Assembly (NCBI RefSeq): GCF_017163705.1
Contig: NZ_JAFIWB010000019.1
Span: 1 to 64,000 of the forward strand
From: Xanthomonas bonasiae
GTDB taxonomy: Bacteria > Pseudomonadota > Gammaproteobacteria > Xanthomonadales > Xanthomonadaceae
Direction of reading: 5' to 3'
Length of the DNA: 64,000 nt
The translations under genes were made by a program, and so were the position numbers. The stretch's first letter is position 1. Each line of letters opens with the position of its first letter. This document shows, one piece after another, positions 60,601 to 64,000 of this stretch. Under the pieces are notes generated by a model. It was not told where the DNA came from. It worked only from the letters and a program-made list of their open reading frames with translations, and ran no database searches.

Positions 60601-63600
60601 GCCATCGGCGGCGTCGCCGCGGCCGGCGTGCGCAGCGACGGCAGCCTCGGCGGCAGCGGCGCGCTGGACCTGCATGCCGACCGCACCCTGAGCGCCAGTG
60701 GCAAGCTGATCGCCGCCGGCAACCTCACCGCGCAGGCCGCCCAACTCAACCTGGCCGGCAGCACCACCCGCGTCGGCGGCGATGCCAGCCTGACCGCGAG
60801 CAATGGCCTCGATCATCGCGGCGCCGATCTGCTCGCCGGCGGCCTGCTGACCGTGCGCGCCGGCGGCAGTCTCGACAACGGCACGCTCAACGGCATCGGC
60901 GGTCAAATGCAGGCCGCGCGCCTGGACCTGGGCGCAGCGTCGTTGCGCAACACCGGCGGCACCCTGGTGCAGAGCGGCAGCGGGCAGACCCGCATCGCCA
61001 TCACCGGCGCGTTCGACAACGGCAACGGCAAGCTGGCCACGAACGGGCAGGATCTCAGCCTCAGCGCTGCATCGCTGAACAATGCGCAGGGGCGCATCGA
61101 ACACGCCGGCACCGGCACCGCGACGCTGAACATCGGCGGAGCCGTCGCCAATGCCGGCGGCCGCCTCCTGACCCAGGGCCAGCTGCAACTCGGCGCCAAT
61201 GCCGGCATCGACAACCAGAACGGTGGGATCGCCGCCGCCGGCGACGCCACGTTGACCGCGGCCAGCCTGAGCAATGTCGGCGGCAGCGTGTCGGCACGCA
61301 GCTTGAACACCCAGCTCGGCGGCGCGCTCGACAACCGCAGCGGCGTGCTGCAGGCCTCCGGCGGCACCCTGACCGTACGCGCCGACAGTCTCGACAACCG
61401 CAGCGGCACGCTGCAGGCGATCGCCAGTGGCGGTACCGGCGGCGATCTGCGCGCCGACATCGCGCATACCTTGAACAACGATGGCGGCCTGCTCGGCGCC
61501 AGCAACGACGCCAGCGTCGGCGCCGAGAACCTCAGCAACAGCGCCGGCACCGTCCAGGCCGGACGCGACCTGGCGCTGACCGCGCGCGGCCAACTCGACA
61601 ACCACCAGGGCGGCCGCATCGGCGGCGGCCGCGATCTCAACGTCGCGGTCACCGGCGCACTGCTCAACAGCGGCGGCCAACTCGACAGCGGCAATGCGAT
61701 GACCCTGTCCGGCGGCCGCATCGACAACAGCCAGGGCAGCATCGCCAACAACGGCGGCGGCCTGACCCAGCTCACCACCGGCGGCGAATTGCGCAATGCC
61801 GGCGGCAGCCTGGGCGGACGCGGCAGCGTCGTGCTCAACGCCGCCAGCGTGGTCAACAGCGACGGCCAGCTGGTGGCCGGCGGCGATCTCGTCGCCAACA
61901 CCAACGCACTCGACAACCAGCGCGGCAACATCTACGCCGGCAACAGCTTCCTGTTGCAGCGCTCCGGCGCCACGCTCGACAACCGCAGCGGCACCATCAA
62001 GGCCGAGCAGGCGGTACGCCTGACCCTGCAGAGCCTGAGCAACAGCGGCGGTCGCATCGGCGCGGGCAGCAGCGTCGGGGGCACCGGCGACGTGGTCATC
62101 GATACCGTCGGCTTCGACGGCAGCGGCAACATCCTCGCGCAGAACCTGCTCGACCTGACCGTGCGCAGCGACTACACCCACCGCGCCGGCGCCGACATCA
62201 CCAGCAATGGCGACTTCCGCCTTAGCGTCGGCGGCAACATGGTCAATTCCTCCGCGCTGAAGGCCGGGCGCAGCCTGAGCGTGACCGCCAACAACATCAG
62301 CAACGGCGCCGGCGCGACGATGCAGGCGGGCAACACCCAGTTGACTACCGGCGGGACCATCGACAACGCCGGCGACATTTCCGCCAGCAACAACCTGCAG
62401 CTCACGGCCGGCAGCGTCACCAACACCGGCAGCCTGGTCGGCGGCAACGTGCTGGTGGACACCGGCACCCTGGTCAACGGCGCCGACCTGGGCAGCGCCA
62501 CCGACAACGCGGCCTACGGTTCGGCGCTGATCGGCGCGACCAACGGCATGACCCTGCTGGTCCGCGACCAGTTGCTCAACCGCGACGCGAAGATCTTCAG
62601 CCTGGGCAACATCGCCATCGGCGCCGCGCGCGACGGCGGTGGCACGCTCACCGCGCGCACCGGCTTGGTCAACAACCTGTCCGGCAGCATCGAGGCCGAT
62701 GGCAGCATCCTGATTGCGGCCAATCAGCTCAACAACCGGCGGCTGACGATCACGACGGCCACCTCGCAAGTGTCTGCCGACGAGCGCGCTGCGGCGAATC
62801 AGACCATGCCGGAGCAAGAGCTTCGCAACGATCCGGAGCCGGCCAACTACCACGGCCACAATCTCGGCGTCTTCCGAACCTTCGACGCACAGGAAAAGGA
62901 AAGAGTGACCGGCGCCAGCGCCGAAGGCCGCATCGCGGCGGGCGGCAATATCGCATTGTCCGGCAGCGTCACCAACACCGCTTCGACAATTGCGGCAGCG
63001 GGTGCGCTGTGGATCAACCAGCGCGGTGTCTCCGGCTTGGCCGACGGAATGATCGCAGGCAGCGAGAACGTGCTCAATCAGGCGCTCGCGCTGAACCAGC
63101 GGTTCAACTACACCGACAAGGAATACACGGCCAGCGTACGTCAAGGCGGCTGCACACCTCCTCCAGGGAAAATGGCCTGTAGTGCCGAGGACGCGGAAGA
63201 ACAGGCCAGTGGCGGCAACATCGGTGGGACGGCGGTATCCGTCGTCGGCTCCGGCACCACGGATAGTGCCTACATCGCCCTCGCCGCCAACATGACCGGC
63301 GGCCAAGGCGTGTCGATCAACGGCGCGACCATCAGCAACGGCGCCGTCGGTAGCGATGGCCGCAGCATCGGCGGTGCCGCGTTCAACGCCACGCAAGGTA
63401 CGGCACTGAACCGACGCAGCGCGCAGAGCGCCAGCGGCGTCGGCAATAAGGCCGTGCAGGCGCAGGCCGGCACGGCCGCGGGCGGCGCAACGGTCGGCAA
63501 CCGCATCGTCAGTGCCAGCATCGGCCCGATCCGCATCGCCGACGGCGAGGCCTCGCTGGTGAAAAGTGTCGAGACCTCCGCGGTCGATGTTCAGGCGCAA

Positions 63601-64000
63601 GGCGTACAGGCAGCGCTCGACGGCAGCGGCGATGCCACCCGCAGCCAGATCCAGGCCGGCGGCGCGCAGGCCGTGCTGGCCGGCGCCAACGTCGCCGGCC
63701 AGCGCCAGCAGATCGACCCCGGTACCGGCAACGTGCCGCAAGTGGTCGGCGGCATCGGCGCCCCGCTGGGCAATATCACCCTGCCGATCGGCGGCCTGTA
63801 CAGCCTGGTCGGCGCCAACGGCGCCAGTGTCAACGCGCTCGGGCGTGCAGCCAACGGCCTGGGTGGCGTCAACGCCAACCGCAGCGCTGGCCCCGGTCGC
63901 CGCTACCTGATCGAGACCGATCCGCGCTTCGTCAATTACGACAACTTCATCAGCAGCGATTACCTGCTCGACAAGCTCGGCGTGGATCCGGAGTGGACCC
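54628..64000 (+). CDS. fhaB: Filamentous hemagglutinin/CdiA-type two-partner exoprotein, 3' end outside window
   Basis: At least 3124 codons, open to the edge with no stop. An extended signal region (MAMDKDSAGMGTTMADRFKRGVAMLLCCTVTWTSLPLYAQ) is followed by the TPS secretion domain with NPNGISCDGCGF at about residues 149-160. Next comes a very long beta-helix of hemagglutinin repeats: units of 259-260 residues recur from about 56362 to 60460, then DNRSG..L.A-type repeats to about 62740. A different module (62.8-63.9 kb) ends in RRYLIETDPRFVNYDNFISSDYLLDKLG, a typical FhaB/CdiA segment. The C-terminus, where a CdiA toxin or FhaB adhesin end would lie, is beyond the window, so the biological role stays open. 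Confidence 0.93.
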   Translation, partial: MAMDKDSAGMGTTMADRFKRGVAMLLCCTVTWTSLPLYAQVVPVANPGGQQPGQQAAANGVPVVDIVAPNARGVSHNRYSRFDVGSNGLILNNSANISKTELGGYIAGNDNLKNSGAATLILNEVTSTASRLQGYTEIAGARAQLVIANPNGISCDGCGFLNASRVTLATGTPQLGSDGALNGFGITGGVLSIGSNGLDASNVDRLDLLSRQLSVDGSVWAKDLLASTGAQRIGYDGMLLELLPGSDGAAPSIGIDVAYLGGMYADRIRLIATEAGVGVVSRGTLAAQSGSLQIDSAGQLSLSGTTVARDDVDLRAAGALTQQGTLGSQQAGVRLRAAQLSLSGDTVASGLLDARASGSFDHSGRSSAGAISLFGSELDAGGTLYSSGALSLDASGTLRNSGVAYAGAALTLHAGGSWLQSAGTLQSGGAMSVQAARIDAAGTLDASAGLGVRSDGDMRLSGLVQSWQDAALQAGGRLDNAGQLSAGGRVDIAAAAIGNRANGVLSASGDVALATAGTLDNAGTVYAGRDLRIDAAAFANDGSSYAGRNADIASSGVTRSRGSLVAGDALSVNAAQFASSGELGSQRGTTSLYSRGDLALDGAVAAKGALTAQAAGDLHQSGTLSAASAQLQAGGDASLDGTLKTDGALQLSADGQLRSSATIAAGGDADLHAQSALLQAGQIQSGGALRLQGADIDQSGVLDAGTTLSLRSANAMRLAGTLQARGDVALDSAATLQNQAQVIAGGDLAVAAGSLDNASGAALSASGDAAIASVAALRNDGSLHADGALRLSAGSFAQAETGKAYGGTSLDLAATDALDNRGDLVGGGDVRIAAGSIASSGQLGSQRGELALDSRGDLNLDGVVVAAGALRAAALGDVQQRGGVQAQSAQLQAGRDLTLAGSLRSATTLQLQAQRALNVGGQAVAGGDLGMRGASVALGQDAVVQTATALQVDAGTIDSRGALDAGTDLSLRSSGALSLSGIAQGGRDVALQADQALDNQARVFAGRDLTLSAASATNRAQGELSAQAALDAHVQGALDNDGTLQAGQALTLSAGSLQQSGRAYAGDTLTVQVDGALDNRGDLIAKRDVRVAAGSVASSGQLGSQDGQLLVDSRGDVQLDGSQIAATTLRVQAVGDLQQRGTTKAQSLQLSAGRDLSVAGSLQSAADLQLQGQRALSLDGQAVAGGAAQLSAASIATGGNAVLQSAAAITLDGATIDSRGALDAGTDLRLRSQGQLTLAGIAQGGGDVVLDAGAALDNSAQVVAGRDLHLSAASAVNRATGTLAAAATLDLRVSGLLDNAGRLRGQNSLLLQAGSFQHSGELYAGQALDLHSAGALDNRGTLIAGGDLRIDAGSLSNSGQLGSETGQVTLSSQGDMQLGGSVIAAQALSASALGDLQVDGALKAQSATLAAGRDLSVAGGAQTAAALELQAQRALRVDGQALAGGDLRLSGASIATGTAAVLQGAAAVTLQGGAIDSRGTLDAGTDLTLRSDGALAIAGVAQAKRDIALDAGAALSTTGQIVAGRDLSVAAHSIDNAASGTLAAQGALQLATPGTVSNAGSLQAGQAMTLDVGTLQHSGQAYAGDRLTLRANGAVDNQGDLIAKRDLQVDAASIASSGQLGSETGQVALTSQGDLRLGGTVAAATQLKAQALGDLLQSGTLSAQVLDLHAGRDIAMTGQVAAMQSLQIQAQRDLRVDGQANAGQAASLSAGAALSTGSQAVLHSAGALALTGARIDSQGTLDAGTTLALTSSGDLALAGIAQAATTLNVNAGGALSNAAQVVAGSDLIVSAASVDNAANSLLAAQGDATLTVSGALDNAGALRARQRLQLDVGSLQQTGQSYGLQRLGLTASGAVDNRGDLIAGSALRVEAASVASSGQLGSESGDVALVSHGDLALGGTLAAAGAFSAQAGGALSQTGALSAASTLQLQSHGDLTVAGTLSANQLTLTSDAALLQRGTVNGSDVALQAQRIDNAGQTLSSGNLSLRGGDIAIGGVAAAGVRSDGSLGGSGALDLHADRTLSASGKLIAAGNLTAQAAQLNLAGSTTRVGGDASLTASNGLDHRGADLLAGGLLTVRAGGSLDNGTLNGIGGQMQAARLDLGAASLRNTGGTLVQSGSGQTRIAITGAFDNGNGKLATNGQDLSLSAASLNNAQGRIEHAGTGTATLNIGGAVANAGGRLLTQGQLQLGANAGIDNQNGGIAAAGDATLTAASLSNVGGSVSARSLNTQLGGALDNRSGVLQASGGTLTVRADSLDNRSGTLQAIASGGTGGDLRADIAHTLNNDGGLLGASNDASVGAENLSNSAGTVQAGRDLALTARGQLDNHQGGRIGGGRDLNVAVTGALLNSGGQLDSGNAMTLSGGRIDNSQGSIANNGGGLTQLTTGGELRNAGGSLGGRGSVVLNAASVVNSDGQLVAGGDLVANTNALDNQRGNIYAGNSFLLQRSGATLDNRSGTIKAEQAVRLTLQSLSNSGGRIGAGSSVGGTGDVVIDTVGFDGSGNILAQNLLDLTVRSDYTHRAGADITSNGDFRLSVGGNMVNSSALKAGRSLSVTANNISNGAGATMQAGNTQLTTGGTIDNAGDISASNNLQLTAGSVTNTGSLVGGNVLVDTGTLVNGADLGSATDNAAYGSALIGATNGMTLLVRDQLLNRDAKIFSLGNIAIGAARDGGGTLTARTGLVNNLSGSIEADGSILIAANQLNNRRLTITTATSQVSADERAAANQTMPEQELRNDPEPANYHGHNLGVFRTFDAQEKERVTGASAEGRIAAGGNIALSGSVTNTASTIAAAGALWINQRGVSGLADGMIAGSENVLNQALALNQRFNYTDKEYTASVRQGGCTPPPGKMACSAEDAEEQASGGNIGGTAVSVVGSGTTDSAYIALAANMTGGQGVSINGATISNGAVGSDGRSIGGAAFNATQGTALNRRSAQSASGVGNKAVQAQAGTAAGGATVGNRIVSASIGPIRIADGEASLVKSVETSAVDVQAQGVQAALDGSGDATRSQIQAGGAQAVLAGANVAGQRQQIDPGTGNVPQVVGGIGAPLGNITLPIGGLYSLVGANGASVNALGRAANGLGGVNANRSAGPGRRYLIETDPRFVNYDNFISSDYLLDKLGVDPEWT
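56362..60460 (+). repeat. Long-period repeat inside fhaB, 777-780 bp, six units
   Basis: The segment SSGQLGS(Q/E) with its coding DNA recurs at 56362, 57142, 57919, 58696, 59473 and 60253. The spacings are 780, 777, 777, 777 and 780 bp, i.e. 259-260 residues. Each unit also contains TLDAGT/ALDAGT and DNRGDLIA-type segments. The units are similar, not identical, so the array is older than the 62-bp array at the left edge. Confidence 0.88.

Noticed and set aside
56335-63741. Open frames of 1153 and 1216 residues antisense to fhaB
   Set aside because: They mirror the repeats of the sense gene and have no independent signals.

Overview
The window is GC-rich, densely packed chromosomal DNA from a Xanthomonas-type gammaproteobacterium. 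The pointers are a xylan-utilisation (CUT) locus with TonB-dependent receptors and exact xyl-box operators, a type IV effector with a XVIPCD-like tail, dispersed REP repeats (core GGAGCGGCTTCAGCCGC), frequent GTG starts and a fhaC/fhaB pair. The species is not determined. The window holds no rRNA, tRNA or CRISPR array, and I saw no intact insertion sequence.

Layout. 0-7.2 kb: a 62-bp tandem repeat carrying REP units, a UxuB-like oxidoreductase, then small conserved or hypothetical genes, a RidA/LysR divergent pair and a zinc-ribbon protein. 7.3-10.1 kb: an AT-richer block of five short genes, all on the minus strand. Each ends in or next to an attC-like site, two of them nearly canonical. This is an integron gene-cassette array with no integrase in view (a CALIN-like cluster). 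10.3-15 kb: a SymE-like gene with a structured leader, a DUF6891-like gene, a LysR/aldo-keto reductase divergent pair and a DUF4375-like gene followed by a decayed DUF1877-like remnant. 15-19.7 kb: an SMP-30 lactonase-like lipoprotein, a lipoprotein plus HEXXH-protease pair that looks like a type IV immunity/effector pair, and a beta-lactamase-family serine hydrolase.

19.8-33.9 kb is the xylan/glucuronate locus. On the minus strand lie an ExuT-like transporter, a GH10 xylanase, UxaC, a GH2 enzyme and a second GH10 xylanase, packed as an operon. Divergently on the plus strand lie a TonB-dependent receptor, a GPH sugar symporter and a GH43 enzyme. The shared 492-bp control region has two 14-bp xyl-boxes. 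Together these genes would cut xylan, import the oligomers through the outer membrane, trim them, and channel glucuronate through UxaC and then UxuB. No GH67 alpha-glucuronidase and no XylR gene lie in the window.

34-39.2 kb is housekeeping: a secreted protein, a YdcH-like protein coupled to a DUF488 protein, and plsB coupled to a lipoprotein. 39.5-48.5 kb is a second sugar-type locus: a large periplasmic protein with an (alpha/alpha)6-like catalytic region, a LacI regulator, an OAR-type TonB-dependent receptor and a flavin-dependent halogenase. A shared 12-bp motif upstream of the first gene and of the receptor may be the LacI operator. 48.7-52.4 kb: pyrF coupled to an e(P4)-type acid phosphatase, and a TetR-NDH-2 pair with a perfect palindrome upstream. 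52.8 kb to the end is a two-partner secretion system: FhaC/ShlB-type transporter and a giant FhaB/CdiA-type exoprotein that runs off the window. Its stalk contains a 777-780-bp (259-260-residue) long-period repeat.
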